Positions 1 through 8,402 of a stretch of DNA of 64,000 nucleotides are shown here, in pieces; positions within the stretch are counted from its first letter, which is position 1; every line of letters begins with the position of its first letter. A program made the translations under genes and the position numbers. This DNA is from Flavobacterium sp. GT3R68 (GTDB lineage Bacteria > Bacteroidota > Bacteroidia > Flavobacteriales > Flavobacteriaceae). The notes under the pieces are model-generated. The model was not told where the DNA came from, made no database searches, and saw nothing but the letters and a program-made list of their open reading frames with translations. Location: contig NZ_VJZK01000003.1 in the NCBI RefSeq assembly GCF_007109225.1, positions 62,001-126,000 of the forward strand, given 5' to 3'.

Positions 1-326
1 ATTTTATGAATACCGAAACTTTCGAACAGATATCTTTGAATAAAAACATCCTTGATTCTCCGGATTTATTAAAAGAAGGTGAAAATGTGATGGTAAGTAT
101 CAATACGGAAACCGATTTACCGCTTTCAGTGGATATGCCGGCATCAGTAATCCTTCAGGTAACTTATGCTGAGCCTGGTATTAAAGGAAATACCGCTACA
201 AACGCAACCAAATCAGCTACAGTTGAGACAGGTGCAACGGTGAATGTTCCATTGTTTATCAATGAGGGCGACAAAATTAAGATCGAAACAGCGACAGGTT
301 CTTACATGGAACGTGTGAAAGAATAG
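1..326 (+). CDS. efp: Elongation factor P, C-terminal part (5' end outside window)
   Basis: EF-P enters the ribosomal E/P region and relieves stalling at proline-rich stretches. Only domains II and III are present. The reading frame is open from base 3 with no stop before the first ATG at base 6, so that ATG is internal and the gene begins upstream. The C-terminal block (PLFINEGDKIKIETATGSY followed by MERVKE) is the highly conserved EF-P end. The modified lysine lies in the missing N-terminal domain. The LpxD-like gene follows 58 bp later on the same strand. Identification is by family resemblance and is strong despite the truncation. Confidence 0.93.
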   Translation, partial: FMNTETFEQISLNKNILDSPDLLKEGENVMVSINTETDLPLSVDMPASVILQVTYAEPGIKGNTATNATKSATVETGATVNVPLFINEGDKIKIETATGSYMERVKE

Positions 327-384
327 TTAATAAGATTAGAAGTTCTGTTTTTAACCTATAACTTTCTAAACTAAACAATTTAAA

Positions 385-1314
385 ATGAAATTTCCAAAAG
401 TCTATTCTTTAGAAGAAATCGCTACATTCCTTAATTGTGAATTTGTTGGAGATAAAAACTTTTCGATTCGCGGTATGAATGAAATTCATGTTGTCGAACA
501 CGGAGACATTGTCTTTGTTGATCATCCAAAATATTACGACAAAGCCCTGCAATCGGCAGCATCTATTGTTTTAATCAACAAAAATGTGGATTGTCCGGAA
601 GGGAAAGGACTTTTAATTTCAGATGATCCTTTTAGGGATTTCAATAAATTGACACAACATTTCAAACCTTTCCAACATTCGGGTGCAGCAATTTCTGACT
701 CAGCCAGAATAGGAGAGGGGACGGTAATCCAACCCAATGCATTTGTTGGGAATAATGTGGTTATTGGAAAAAATTGCCTGATACATTCTAACGTTGCCAT
801 TTATGACCATACGGTAATTGGCGATAGCGTGATTATCCATGCCGGAACGGTTTTGGGTGCAGATGCATTTTATTATAAAAAACGCCCGGATGGTTTTGAT
901 CAGCTGATTTCTGGCGGAAGGGTTGTTATTCACGATAATGTCGGAATTGGGGCATTATGTACTATTGATAAAGGAGTAAGCGGCGATACTATTATCGGCG
1001 AAGGCACCAAAATTGATAATCAGGTACATGTGGGCCACGATACGGTAATCGGAAAAAAATGTCTGATTGCTTCGCAAACCGGTATTGCCGGTTGTGTGAT
1101 CATTGAAGATGAGGTTACGCTTTGGGGACAGGTTGGAACCACCAGCGGTATCACTATTGGGGAGAAAGCGGTAGTACTGGGTCAGACAGGGGTTACCAAA
1201 TCAATTGAAGGGGGTAAAACCTATTTCGGAACACCGGTAGAGGAATCCCGTGAAAAATTGAAGCAATTGGCCAATATCAAGAAAATCCCTGAAATCATAA
1301 ATAAATTAAAATAG
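385..1314 (+). CDS. LpxD-like UDP-3-O-acylglucosamine N-acyltransferase paralogue
   Basis: This 309-aa protein has an LpxD-type N-terminal domain (about residues 1-95) followed by left-handed beta-helix hexapeptide repeats (about 100-285: [24 protein letters not shown] and so on). His218 in the VGHD motif sits where LpxD has its catalytic histidine. LpxD adds the N-linked hydroxyacyl chain to UDP-3-O-acyl-glucosamine in lipid A synthesis. No lpxA, lpxB or lpxC lies alongside. Flavobacteria commonly carry a second LpxD-like gene beside efp, so this may be that paralogue rather than the housekeeping lpxD. Its true substrate is therefore uncertain. It ends two bases before the next gene. Confidence 0.75.
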   Translation: MKFPKVYSLEEIATFLNCEFVGDKNFSIRGMNEIHVVEHGDIVFVDHPKYYDKALQSAASIVLINKNVDCPEGKGLLISDDPFRDFNKLTQHFKPFQHSGAAISDSARIGEGTVIQPNAFVGNNVVIGKNCLIHSNVAIYDHTVIGDSVIIHAGTVLGADAFYYKKRPDGFDQLISGGRVVIHDNVGIGALCTIDKGVSGDTIIGEGTKIDNQVHVGHDTVIGKKCLIASQTGIAGCVIIEDEVTLWGQVGTTSGITIGEKAVVLGQTGVTKSIEGGKTYFGTPVEESREKLKQLANIKKIPEIINKLK

Positions 1315-1316
1315 TT

Positions 1317-1679
1317 ATGACGGCAAAAGAACTCGTTCAGAAATTTTATCAATCCGATGCATTTATTGATCAGAAGTTGATGGAATCCTACCTGCATCCG
1401 GAAATTTTATTGGACTGGAACAGTAGTAAAGGATTTATTCAGATGAAATCAGATGATATTCTCTCCTTTACAAAGGAATTGAGTGCCGCTTATCTGGATT
1501 CAAATATAAAAATCAGTCATATTCTGGAAGAAGGAAATCTGGTTTCTATCCGTTATTCTCATTTTGTAAAAACAATCGAGAACCCCGCAGAAGAAATGCT
1601 GCTTGCCCATTTTATTGTGATCTGGGAAGTGAAAGACAATAAATTATTCCGTGGATATCAGATGAGTCAATTGTCATAA
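1317..1679 (+). CDS. NTF2/SnoaL-like small protein
   Basis: A 120-aa soluble protein with the NTF2/SnoaL-like cone fold pattern: an N-terminal helix (LVQKFYQSDAFIDQKLMESY), a tryptophan-containing strand (ILLDWNSSKGF), then alternating strands ending with ISIRYSHF-like and FIVIWEVKDNKLFRGYQM segments. Such domains act as enzymes or ligand pockets; no specific activity can be assigned. It starts two bases after the LpxD-like gene and is probably cotranscribed with it. There is no signal peptide, so it should be cytoplasmic. Confidence 0.7.
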   Translation: MTAKELVQKFYQSDAFIDQKLMESYLHPEILLDWNSSKGFIQMKSDDILSFTKELSAAYLDSNIKISHILEEGNLVSIRYSHFVKTIENPAEEMLLAHFIVIWEVKDNKLFRGYQMSQLS

Positions 1680-1730
1680 AAATATCAAATATAAAGTCCG
1701 AAAAAACTTTACAGTTAGGTATCAAAACCT

Positions 1731-1738
1731 TACTTTTG
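1731..1738 (+). promoter_or_regulatory. Candidate -7 box of the sucD promoter
   Basis: TACTTTTG matches the Bacteroidota -7 consensus TANNTTTG exactly and lies 38 bp before the sucD start. A clear TTG -33 element at the usual spacing is not visible (only a TTTAC-like sequence). Confidence 0.5.
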
Positions 1739-1775
1739 CAACGCGCTAATCAAAAAATAATTTAAAATATATATC

Positions 1776-2657
1776 ATGAGTGTTTTAGTTAATAAAGATT
1801 CTAAAATAATTGTTCAAGGATTTACTGGAAGTGAAGGAACTTTTCATGCTTCTCAAATGATTGAATACGGGACAAACGTTGTGGGTGGTGTAACTCCGGG
1901 TAAAGGAGGAACAACTCATTTAGAGCGTCCGGTTTTCAATACCGTAAAAGATGCAGTAGATCAGGCAGGAGCAGACACAACTATTATTTTTGTGCCGCCC
2001 GCTTTTGCAGCTGATGCAATTATGGAAGCAGCTGACGCAGGTATCAAAGTAATCATCACGATTACAGAAGGTATTCCCGTTGCAGATATGATTAAAGCAA
2101 ATGAATATATTAAAAGCAGAAACTGTACTTTAATCGGGCCAAACTGTCCTGGTATAATTACTCCGGGTGAAGCTAAAGTTGGTATCATGCCAGGTTTTGT
2201 ATTCAAAAAAGGAACTGTTGGTATTGTTTCCAAATCAGGAACTTTAACGTACGAAGCAGCGGATCAGGTTGTAAAACAAGGTTTGGGAATTACAACAGCT
2301 ATCGGAATTGGTGGAGATCCAATTATTGGAACTACAACTAAACAAGCGGTTGAATTGCTGATGAATGACCCTGAAACCAAATGTATCGTTATGATAGGTG
2401 AAATCGGAGGTCAATTGGAAGCTGATGCTGCCAAATGGATTAAAGCGGACGGTAACAGAAAACCAGTTGTTGGATTTATCGCTGGTGTAACAGCACCAAA
2501 AGGAAGAACAATGGGGCACGCGGGAGCAATCGTCGGTGGTGAAGACGATACTGCTGAAGCTAAAAAACGCATAATGAAAGAATGTGGAATTCACGTAGTG
2601 GATTCTCCTGCTGAGATAGGTAAAAAAGTAGCAGAGGTATTAGCTATTTTAGCATAA
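1776..2657 (+). CDS. sucD: Succinate-CoA ligase (succinyl-CoA synthetase), alpha subunit
   Basis: SucD carries the CoA-binding Rossmann domain and the phosphohistidine of the TCA-cycle enzyme that interconverts succinyl-CoA and succinate with nucleotide phosphorylation. The 293-aa length is normal. Visible hallmarks are the N-terminal [20 protein letters not shown] block, [17 protein letters not shown] and the active-site histidine in [10 protein letters not shown] (His248). The beta subunit gene sucC is not beside it; separation of sucC and sucD is usual in flavobacteria. It has its own promoter-like sequence and a strong terminator, so it is probably monocistronic. Confidence 0.97.
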   Translation: MSVLVNKDSKIIVQGFTGSEGTFHASQMIEYGTNVVGGVTPGKGGTTHLERPVFNTVKDAVDQAGADTTIIFVPPAFAADAIMEAADAGIKVIITITEGIPVADMIKANEYIKSRNCTLIGPNCPGIITPGEAKVGIMPGFVFKKGTVGIVSKSGTLTYEAADQVVKQGLGITTAIGIGGDPIIGTTTKQAVELLMNDPETKCIVMIGEIGGQLEADAAKWIKADGNRKPVVGFIAGVTAPKGRTMGHAGAIVGGEDDTAEAKKRIMKECGIHVVDSPAEIGKKVAEVLAILA

Positions 2658-2679
2658 CCCAACTCTCAATATAAAATCT

Positions 2680-2706
2680 AATACCTCACGGTTTCCGTGA
2701 GGTATT
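2680..2706 (+). terminator. Rho-independent terminator after sucD
   Basis: A 12-bp perfect stem (2680-2691 with 2695-2706) with a TTT loop runs into a T-rich tract. It starts 23 bp after the sucD stop. Confidence 0.88.
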
Positions 2707-2815
2707 TTTTGATAATAACAGATTGTTAGATTGTAGGAATACTATAACAATCAAATGATTAATAATACACTTCGTCAGTTCGCTTTCGCTTGGGTGTGAC
2801 CAATAAAAAATAAAA

Positions 2816-3244
2816 ATGTATAAAGAATTAAAAAAGTTTAAAGTCAACAATCAGTTTACTTTCACAACCGATGATAGCCTCGAAGAAGTTTGCAATGCAT
2901 CTGAAACAGGAAGTGGCATTTTCTTAGTGTATGCTGTCGATGGTGAAGAGAAAGAATTGATTATGGTAAGTTCTACCGGGACAGTTCAGAATGACGGAAC
3001 CTTGAAAAGCAAAAACGGCGGATTGCACGACAAAATCGTAAACGGTCACCAATTTGCAAAAACCGGAAGAAAATATACTTGGCCAACTCAAATGAAATTG
3101 GAAAACATCGATAGATTGGAAGTACAATGGTACGAAACCTACAATGATAAAGTGAAAGCAATTCCAACGTTTGTAGAAGGACAAATTCTACAAAATTTCT
3201 TAGATGAAAGCGGGAAATTGCCAAGATGGAATGTAGCATTCTAA
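2816..3244 (+). CDS. Uncharacterised 142-aa protein, weakly GIY-YIG-like
   Basis: A soluble 142-aa protein without signal peptide or membrane segment. The region GIFLVYAVDGEEKELIMVS, followed by STGTVQNDG and GGLHDKIVNG, recalls the strand-turn-strand pattern of GIY-YIG-fold proteins, and LPRWNVAF ends the chain. The usual Tyr pair and catalytic Arg/Glu arrangement are not convincing here, so nuclease activity should not be assumed. It is flanked by terminators on both sides and is probably a single-gene unit. Confidence 0.55.
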   Translation: MYKELKKFKVNNQFTFTTDDSLEEVCNASETGSGIFLVYAVDGEEKELIMVSSTGTVQNDGTLKSKNGGLHDKIVNGHQFAKTGRKYTWPTQMKLENIDRLEVQWYETYNDKVKAIPTFVEGQILQNFLDESGKLPRWNVAF

Positions 3245-3261
3245 GAAACATTATATTTAAT

Positions 3262-3292
3262 AAAAAAGGCTCCAATTTGAGGAGCCTTTTTT
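3262..3292. terminator. Bidirectional terminator between convergent genes
   Basis: A 12-bp stem (3262-3273 with 3281-3292) has A-rich and T-rich flanks on its two sides. It serves the plus-strand gene ending at 3244 and the minus-strand peroxidase gene ending at 3298. Confidence 0.85.
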
Positions 3293-3297
3293 TTTAT

Positions 3298-4476
3298 TTA
3301 AAATGGGCTGGACCATTTAGGATCAGTATAAACATTTGACCCCGAGAGTGTTTTTATAAAGGCAATCAGCGCATTGACTTCTGTTGCGTTCAGATTCAAT
3401 TGTTGCCCAATGCCATTTGGTTTCAGCTTTGAATCCAGATTTGTATTTCCCGGAGCGATCGTAATGGTGCCATAATGTCCAATTACGTTTTGCAATGTTT
3501 CCAGATTTCCTGTATGCATCATCGGGCCGTTAGTCGTTCCGTCCTGTTTGACCAAATCCCGTAGCGATGGCGCCCTGGTATTAGTAATATCAATTCCGGT
3601 TCCGTTCAAGACACCGATGATGCCGTTATTGCCGGTATTGGGGGCGATGTCAAATTCGGGTGCGGCGTGACAGCCCGCACAACCCACTCCGCCGCCGGTC
3701 CTTACACTGAATGCATTAAAAATAGGTGGTGTCAAAAACAAATTTTTACCTTGGTTTTCCTGAGACGTAAAATTTGAAAAAGGCTGGTTATCATTCGCTG
3801 CCAATGTTCTCCCAGCATCATATCTGGAATCAAATGATTGAATGCTTCTGATGAATTGCGCCAAAGCAGTTTGTACCTTAGCTTCGGTTATTTCTTCAGA
3901 ACCATAGACAAATTGAAATAACTCCTTATAGTATTCGATGCTGTTCAGTTTGGTAAGTAAGGAATCAAATCCTAAATCGCCATCAGCACCACTGAATCCC
4001 ATTTCGCCATGATTTTTAATCGGCATCGTGGTTTGCAATTCTAATGACAAAGCTCTTTCATCCCAAAAGAACTTGGTCTCAGTTGAAAATCGGGTATTGA
4101 TCAATCGCATACCATGTCTTCCGGTAGTTCCATTTACCCCATTACTCGCTACGGCCACGTCACTAAAAGCATTGGCCTGAACGTGACAACTGGCACACGA
4201 AATAGTATTGTCGGAAGAGAGATTCTTGTCATAAAACAATACCCTGCCTAAAGTTGCTCCTTTATCAGTAACTGGATTGGCGCCCGAATTGTCTTTGGTA
4301 ATGTAACTCGGAATTTCCTGATTGGCATAATTGGCAAGATTATTTAAATCTAAAGTATTTCCGAAAGTGGCTTCAACATTGGGATAATTATTCAGAGCCT
4401 CATAGTCGGTATTACTATTGTTACAAGAAACCAACGTTGAAAATAACAGAATTACCGGAATTGATTTTAACATCAT
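3298..4476 (-). CDS. Diheme cytochrome c peroxidase/MauG family lipoprotein
   Basis: The 392-aa protein starts with a lipoprotein signal (lipobox LVSC, Cys18) and has two CxxCH heme-c sites: CASCH (Cys94/Cys97/His98) and CAGCH (Cys266/Cys269/His270). This is the architecture of bacterial diheme peroxidases, which reduce H2O2, and of MauG-like enzymes, which oxidise protein side chains. Several motifs are shared with the other diheme gene of this operon (GRVLFYD, TISCASCH, MHTGNLETLQNVIGHYG), but this copy is lipid-anchored. It is the last gene of the sigma/anti-sigma/Spy/MbnP/peroxidase operon, 22 bp after the YHYH gene. Peroxidase versus protein-oxidising activity cannot be told from sequence. 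Confidence 0.9.
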   Translation of the reverse strand: MMLKSIPVILLFSTLVSCNNSNTDYEALNNYPNVEATFGNTLDLNNLANYANQEIPSYITKDNSGANPVTDKGATLGRVLFYDKNLSSDNTISCASCHVQANAFSDVAVASNGVNGTTGRHGMRLINTRFSTETKFFWDERALSLELQTTMPIKNHGEMGFSGADGDLGFDSLLTKLNSIEYYKELFQFVYGSEEITEAKVQTALAQFIRSIQSFDSRYDAGRTLAANDNQPFSNFTSQENQGKNLFLTPPIFNAFSVRTGGGVGCAGCHAAPEFDIAPNTGNNGIIGVLNGTGIDITNTRAPSLRDLVKQDGTTNGPMMHTGNLETLQNVIGHYGTITIAPGNTNLDSKLKPNGIGQQLNLNATEVNALIAFIKTLSGSNVYTDPKWSSPF

Positions 4477-4498
4477 GATTTCAATTTTAGGGGTTGTC

Positions 4499-5845
4499 TT
4501 ATTTATCGATAATAACTTTAAACGTCTTCACATTCGTTTCGTCCGATATTCTTAAGAAATAAAGTCCGTTATAAATCGTGTCAGTTTCAAAATGGCAAAT
4601 GGTGCTTCCCTGCAAGAAGCTTTTAGTGTCGACAATTCGTCCTTGTTCATCTATTAATTCTGCTTTCAGGTTGCTTGCAATCATTTCACTGGACTGGATG
4701 GCAATCAGGTCTGTTGCAGGATTAGGGTACACTTTAAAATTTAATTTATCCGGGTTAAAAACGGCCGTTGCCAATGTTGTGGTAGACTCAGAAATCGATG
4801 TTACTTTAACTGCAGTTTTAACACCATAAAACGTAGGTCCGACGGCGTATGGATAAGCCGAATTATGATTGGCATCTACTGTTGTAAAATAGGCATAAGT
4901 CCCAGCTGGATATTCCGGTGTTATACAAAAACGTCCGTTGTGCGCGTCTAAATAATCAGGCGTGGCGGCAAAAGTGGCGGTATATTGATAATCTTCACGA
5001 TATAATCCCAAAGGAAATGTGGCGCTTACCGCGGGGCCATCGGTAACATTTGTTCCATCTGCATATACTGTCCTCGTAGTAATATTACGAAGGCTATAGC
5101 TCGATTTCATTCTGGTTATTCCCCCGGTTCCATCCGCATTTTTATACCCATAGGCACCATAAATAGGGTAGCCATCATAGGCAAAGCCGATTAAAGGGGA
5201 GTGGGTTGATGAATTTATAACGTACAGTCCATCCGCTAAGTACAAATTGCAAACGGTGGAAATCACGGTCAAGTCTAAATTAAAAGCACTCGGGTTTTGG
5301 TGATGGTGGTAATTTCCCATAGCAGGATGGCCTTTTGCACAATCGAAACCGCCTTTTTCTGCTACGATGGCATCCCTGTTCCATATGCCGTCACCGGTTC
5401 CACCCAATGGGCCTCCGGCATTTGCTCCGGTTGTTGATTTATAAGAAACACCATCCCGGTAATCAAATAATGCCACACCATTAATAAAAACGCCGATATT
5501 ACCACCAGTGGTATTGGTTGGTGTTCCCATATTTTGAGCAGGAGTCAGAGGAAATTTAAAAATGGCGTTTTGGTTTGTTGCCAAAGAAGGATTTCCATCT
5601 AAGTATGGCCCCGTAATATACGAGGGAATACCAGTCGTGGTTACATAAACATAATTTGTAGAATACTGCACCGTTTGAACATTGGCCAAAGTAGCATCAT
5701 TGACAGGAGTAGAGTTTCCTGAAACATAATGTCGTCCCGTGATTCCGGTTGTATTCCTTAGCCAGGAAGTTGTAATGGGATTAGTTTGGGCGATTGCGGA
5801 AATTCCGAATGAAATTATTCCAAAAAAGATAAAAATTTGTTTCAT
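4499..5845 (-). CDS. Secreted YHYH-domain protein with T9SS type A sorting tail
   Basis: The 448-aa protein has a signal peptide (first 19 residues, ending AIAQ). The YHYH-family domain is shown by GNYHHHQNP, PLIGFAYDGYPIYGAYGY and GRFCITPEYPAGTYAYF. The C-terminus is a T9SS type A sorting domain (FKVYPNPATDLIAIQSSE to FKVIIDK). It should be exported and released or anchored at the cell surface. YHYH proteins have no settled function; the histidine cluster suggests metal binding, which is inference. It lies between two diheme peroxidase genes and is preceded by a 30-bp promoter-like repeat at 5871-5900. Confidence 0.88.
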   Translation of the reverse strand: MKQIFIFFGIISFGISAIAQTNPITTSWLRNTTGITGRHYVSGNSTPVNDATLANVQTVQYSTNYVYVTTTGIPSYITGPYLDGNPSLATNQNAIFKFPLTPAQNMGTPTNTTGGNIGVFINGVALFDYRDGVSYKSTTGANAGGPLGGTGDGIWNRDAIVAEKGGFDCAKGHPAMGNYHHHQNPSAFNLDLTVISTVCNLYLADGLYVINSSTHSPLIGFAYDGYPIYGAYGYKNADGTGGITRMKSSYSLRNITTRTVYADGTNVTDGPAVSATFPLGLYREDYQYTATFAATPDYLDAHNGRFCITPEYPAGTYAYFTTVDANHNSAYPYAVGPTFYGVKTAVKVTSISESTTTLATAVFNPDKLNFKVYPNPATDLIAIQSSEMIASNLKAELIDEQGRIVDTKSFLQGSTICHFETDTIYNGLYFLRISDETNVKTFKVIIDK

Positions 5846-5870
5846 AAATATTCTTATTATTCGTTCATAC

Positions 5871-5900
5871 TTTAGACGATAAAAGAATTTTATTCTTGCG
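5871..5900 (-). promoter_or_regulatory. Candidate ECF-sigma promoter, copy 2 (before the YHYH gene)
   Basis: Read on the minus strand the site is GCAAGAA, 14 bases, then CGTCTAAA. It matches a second site at 8373-8402 in 25 of 30 positions with identical spacing. CGTC is a common -10 core of ECF sigma factors, and an ECF sigma gene heads this operon. The -10 core lies about 30 bp before the YHYH start codon. Confidence 0.5.
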
Positions 5901-5912
5901 CAGAAAAGAAAA

Positions 5913-6935
5913 TTATTCTCCCGGATAAGAAAAACGTTTGTCGAAAAGAGACTCCGAATCAGTTAATGTGGTTAAAAACAAAACCAGATCAATCCTGTCA
6001 TTGTCCGAAAGATTCATAGGATTCCGGAGTTGTTCTGGCAAATTTTCATGAGGGCTAATCGAGTTATAATGTTTTACTACATCGGATAATTTTTTAAATC
6101 TTCCATCATGCATATAAGGAAATGTAAACTGTATGTTTCGCAACGTAGGAACTTTAAACAACAAATAATCTTTTGGATTGTTGGTGATTTTCATCCTTCC
6201 TATATCGTTCAAAGTAGTATCAATGGACAATCCGTTATTTTTAAACTTCTCACTGGTAAAAAGTGGCTCGTTATGACAGGAAGCACAATTGGTTTTAAAC
6301 AAAGCATAGCCTTTTTGTTCTCGTTCCGTAAAAACTTCTTCCTTTCTCATCACTTTATCATACTTTGAATTGGAAGATTTCAACATCACTAAAAATTGAG
6401 ATAACGCTTTTAATGTTCGCTGTCCGGTAATTTTTGAATCTCCAAAGGCATTTCGGAACAGGCGTTTGTATTTGTCGCTTTTTTGAAGTTTGCTTACCAC
6501 ATGTTCCATTGTTTCATCCATTTCCACAGGATTTGTAATTGGGTTTATGGGCTGCATATCCAAATGATTCACACCGCCATCCCACATAAACGATTTACTC
6601 CAAGCCAGATTCATCAGCGTTGATGAGTTTCGGGTACCAATTTTGCCTCCGATTCCGTGACTCAAATCATGATCAACATGAGTAAAACCGGTCGCCTGTA
6701 AATGACAACTCGAACAAGAAATAGTACTGTCCTTAGATAAAATGGGATCGTAAAACAACTGTCGACCCAATTGGAAACCTTCTTCAGTTAATTGGTTTTT
6801 AGAAAAATCGTAATGGGTTTTGGGCCAGTTTTTTGGTATTTCCAAATAAATGGGAGTTGCTTTTGTTAAAGCAAAAGCAAGCGAAATCAAAATTGAAATT
6901 CCTAAAAACAGTATGTATTTTCGTTGGATTTTCAT
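5913..6935 (-). CDS. Diheme cytochrome c peroxidase/MbnH-like enzyme
   Basis: The 340-aa protein has an N-terminal hydrophobic signal/anchor (residues 7-25) and two heme-c motifs: CSSCH (Cys74/Cys77/His78) and CASCH (Cys217/Cys220/His221). The family includes cytochrome c peroxidases, MauG and MbnH. Its start codon overlaps the end of the MbnP-like gene by four bases (ATGA), so the two are translationally coupled. In the characterised MbnP-MbnH pairs, the diheme enzyme oxidises a tryptophan of MbnP to kynurenine to build a copper site; this overlap suggests the same partnership here. The lipoprotein peroxidase gene at 3298-4476 is the alternative partner. Confidence 0.9.
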   Translation of the reverse strand: MKIQRKYILFLGISILISLAFALTKATPIYLEIPKNWPKTHYDFSKNQLTEEGFQLGRQLFYDPILSKDSTISCSSCHLQATGFTHVDHDLSHGIGGKIGTRNSSTLMNLAWSKSFMWDGGVNHLDMQPINPITNPVEMDETMEHVVSKLQKSDKYKRLFRNAFGDSKITGQRTLKALSQFLVMLKSSNSKYDKVMRKEEVFTEREQKGYALFKTNCASCHNEPLFTSEKFKNNGLSIDTTLNDIGRMKITNNPKDYLLFKVPTLRNIQFTFPYMHDGRFKKLSDVVKHYNSISPHENLPEQLRNPMNLSDNDRIDLVLFLTTLTDSESLFDKRFSYPGE

Positions 6936-7630
6936 TCGATTGAGAACATTTTTATACTATAATCCGCAAATTTCATCGCTTGTTTTCCGGGTATCATGAT
7001 GCTGTTGATTTCGGATAGCGCTACTTTTGAAAATAGTGTAGCGACACCAACATTAAGCTCAAGATTTGAAGTGGCATTTTTTGGTTCCAAAGTTATTGTC
7101 CTCATAGCATATTCGGGTTTTAAGTAACCGCCTATATGAAATTGAAACGCATTTTTACGGGTTTTGCAACTCTTGCTTCGTCCTTCCAGTTTCATATTGA
7201 TATACCCACTTTGCCAGGCCCAATACATTCCTTTTGTCGGATCTAAATCATCAGCCATAGCACCGGAAACGCTTGTCAGGCTATCAATCCCGATATTAAA
7301 AATAATTTTTGTTATCTTTTTTTTTGAATAGTCACAAAGCGGAATTCTATTGGAATCGGGATTTTCGATATCAATAAGATGATAACTGTTCTGTTGTTTA
7401 AATACGGTATGATCGGAGTAAAAAATCTGAATGTCAGAAAGATAAAACTTAAACAAGTCAATCTGTAACGTATCCTTATTTTCAGAGATATAGGTTTTGC
7501 TGGGTTCCAAAGGTAATTTCCCGAATTTAAAATTCAGGTGCATTATTAATGAATCCTTTTTTATCTGAGCCGAAACCGCCTGAAAAAAAAGAGCGCCAAA
7601 AATTAAAAAAAGCACTGTTTTTTTAATCAT
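6932..7630 (-). CDS. MbnP-like copper-binding protein
   Basis: The 232-aa protein has a signal peptide (cleavage after SAQ near residue 21) and a beta-rich mature part. The segment GMYWAWQSGYINMKLEG (around residues 132-148) is the conserved tryptophan block of the MbnP family; LNFKFGKLPL and FQFHIGGYL are further family-like blocks. MbnP proteins are periplasmic and bind copper, using a kynurenine made from a tryptophan by a MauG-type enzyme. It overlaps the Spy-like gene by 8 bp upstream and the diheme enzyme gene by 4 bp downstream. The family call is good; copper binding is inferred from the family. Confidence 0.85.
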   Translation of the reverse strand: MIKKTVLFLIFGALFFQAVSAQIKKDSLIMHLNFKFGKLPLEPSKTYISENKDTLQIDLFKFYLSDIQIFYSDHTVFKQQNSYHLIDIENPDSNRIPLCDYSKKKITKIIFNIGIDSLTSVSGAMADDLDPTKGMYWAWQSGYINMKLEGRSKSCKTRKNAFQFHIGGYLKPEYAMRTITLEPKNATSNLELNVGVATLFSKVALSEINSIMIPGKQAMKFADYSIKMFSIE

Positions 7631-8096
7631 CTTTTGGTTTTGGAGGATGGGAAAATATTTTCGAAAGTTCTTCGGTTAAAACATCGTAATCTTTGAGCTG
7701 CTCTTTTCGACACAGTTTTTTAATGTCCTGGAAATGCTTGAAATGGGTAATTTCAATTTTTTTTTGATAGTTCGCTATTTCATCAATCAGACTGTCTTTT
7801 ACTTTAATATCGATAGTTGATTTCACTAATTCCAAATACAATTTGTTCTTGGCTTCACGGATCTGATAATCGAAATCGTCGATCTGGCTTCTGTGCCATT
7901 GGATCAATTGTTGGTATGACTCTTGTTGTTTATCATCCAAATGTAATTTCATAATGATTATTTCCTGAGGTTTTGGCCTGTTTCCCGGGCCGCCATGTCC
8001 TTTTGGGTTATTCAAAAATAAAAAGCCCATTGTGGCCAGATTCAGCAACAGCAGTCCAATTACAGCTAAAGTCAATAATTTTGTTTTGTCCATCAT
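7623..8096 (-). CDS. Spy/CpxP-like periplasmic (heavy-metal sensor-type) protein
   Basis: This 157-aa protein has one N-terminal membrane segment (LLTLAVIGLLLLNLATMGF), a Gly/Pro/His stretch (PKGHGGPGNRPKPQE) and a long helical periplasmic part (LHLDDKQQESYQQLIQWHRSQ onward) typical of Spy/CpxP/CnrX-like proteins that bind metals or chaperone envelope proteins. I chose the ATG at 8096 because the frame continues upstream by 29 codons with no membrane or signal logic and would overlap the preceding gene. It ends inside the MbnP gene start (8-bp overlap). Confidence 0.78.
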   Translation of the reverse strand: MMDKTKLLTLAVIGLLLLNLATMGFLFLNNPKGHGGPGNRPKPQEIIIMKLHLDDKQQESYQQLIQWHRSQIDDFDYQIREAKNKLYLELVKSTIDIKVKDSLIDEIANYQKKIEITHFKHFQDIKKLCRKEQLKDYDVLTEELSKIFSHPPKPKDD

Positions 8097-8100
8097 TTTA

Positions 8101-8367
8101 TTAATAAAGTTGATTGGTTTTTGTGATTGACGAGGCCAGTAGTTCTGTTTGACTATTTGTCTTGTCAGAATTAGAAAACACAAACTTAATATTCAATGAA
8201 ATTAAAACGGCAAATGAAGCCGCCGCTGCCCAGATCCATGGATTTGGAAGCGTATTTTCATGTCTAATTTTATTTTGGATTTTTGAAAATAACATCTCAT
8301 CCGGAACAACTTTCGTCATTCCGTTTGTGCTATTCAAAATTTCGTTGATCCATTTTTCAGTTTCCAT
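8101..8367 (-). CDS. Small single-TM protein, probable anti-sigma factor
   Basis: An 88-aa protein with a cytoplasmic N-terminus (METEKWINEILNSTNGMTKV), one membrane segment (WIWAAAASFAVLISLNIKFVF, about residues 44-64) and a short Ser/Thr-rich outer tail. It lies 20 bp downstream of an ECF sigma gene on the same strand, the normal place for an anti-sigma factor, and its layout (cytoplasmic sigma-binding segment plus one TM) fits. No zinc-finger (HxxxCxxC) motif is present. The function is inferred from position and topology. Confidence 0.7.
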   Translation of the reverse strand: METEKWINEILNSTNGMTKVVPDEMLFSKIQNKIRHENTLPNPWIWAAAASFAVLISLNIKFVFSNSDKTNSQTELLASSITKTNQLY

Positions 8368-8372
8368 AATTG

Positions 8373-8402
8373 TTTAGACGATAAAATTTATTTTTTCTTG
8401 CG
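8373..8402 (-). promoter_or_regulatory. Candidate ECF-sigma promoter, copy 1 (before the anti-sigma gene)
   Basis: Same motif as at 5871-5900: GCAAGAA, 14 bases, CGTCTAAA on the minus strand. It overlaps the last codons of the sigma gene. The -10 core is only about 10 bp before the annotated anti-sigma start, so a transcript from here would be almost leaderless or use the Met at codon 17. Confidence 0.42.

Noticed and set aside
2244..2594. 116-aa antisense frame inside sucD
   Set aside because: Shadow of a strongly conserved gene; composition (Ser/Phe/Cys-rich) is typical of antisense frames in A/T-rich DNA.
2760..2805. TTCGTCAGTTCGCTTTCGCTTGG-like segment that recalls scattered flavobacterial intergenic sequence
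   Set aside because: Only one copy is seen in the window and it has no clear structure, so a repeat cannot be claimed.
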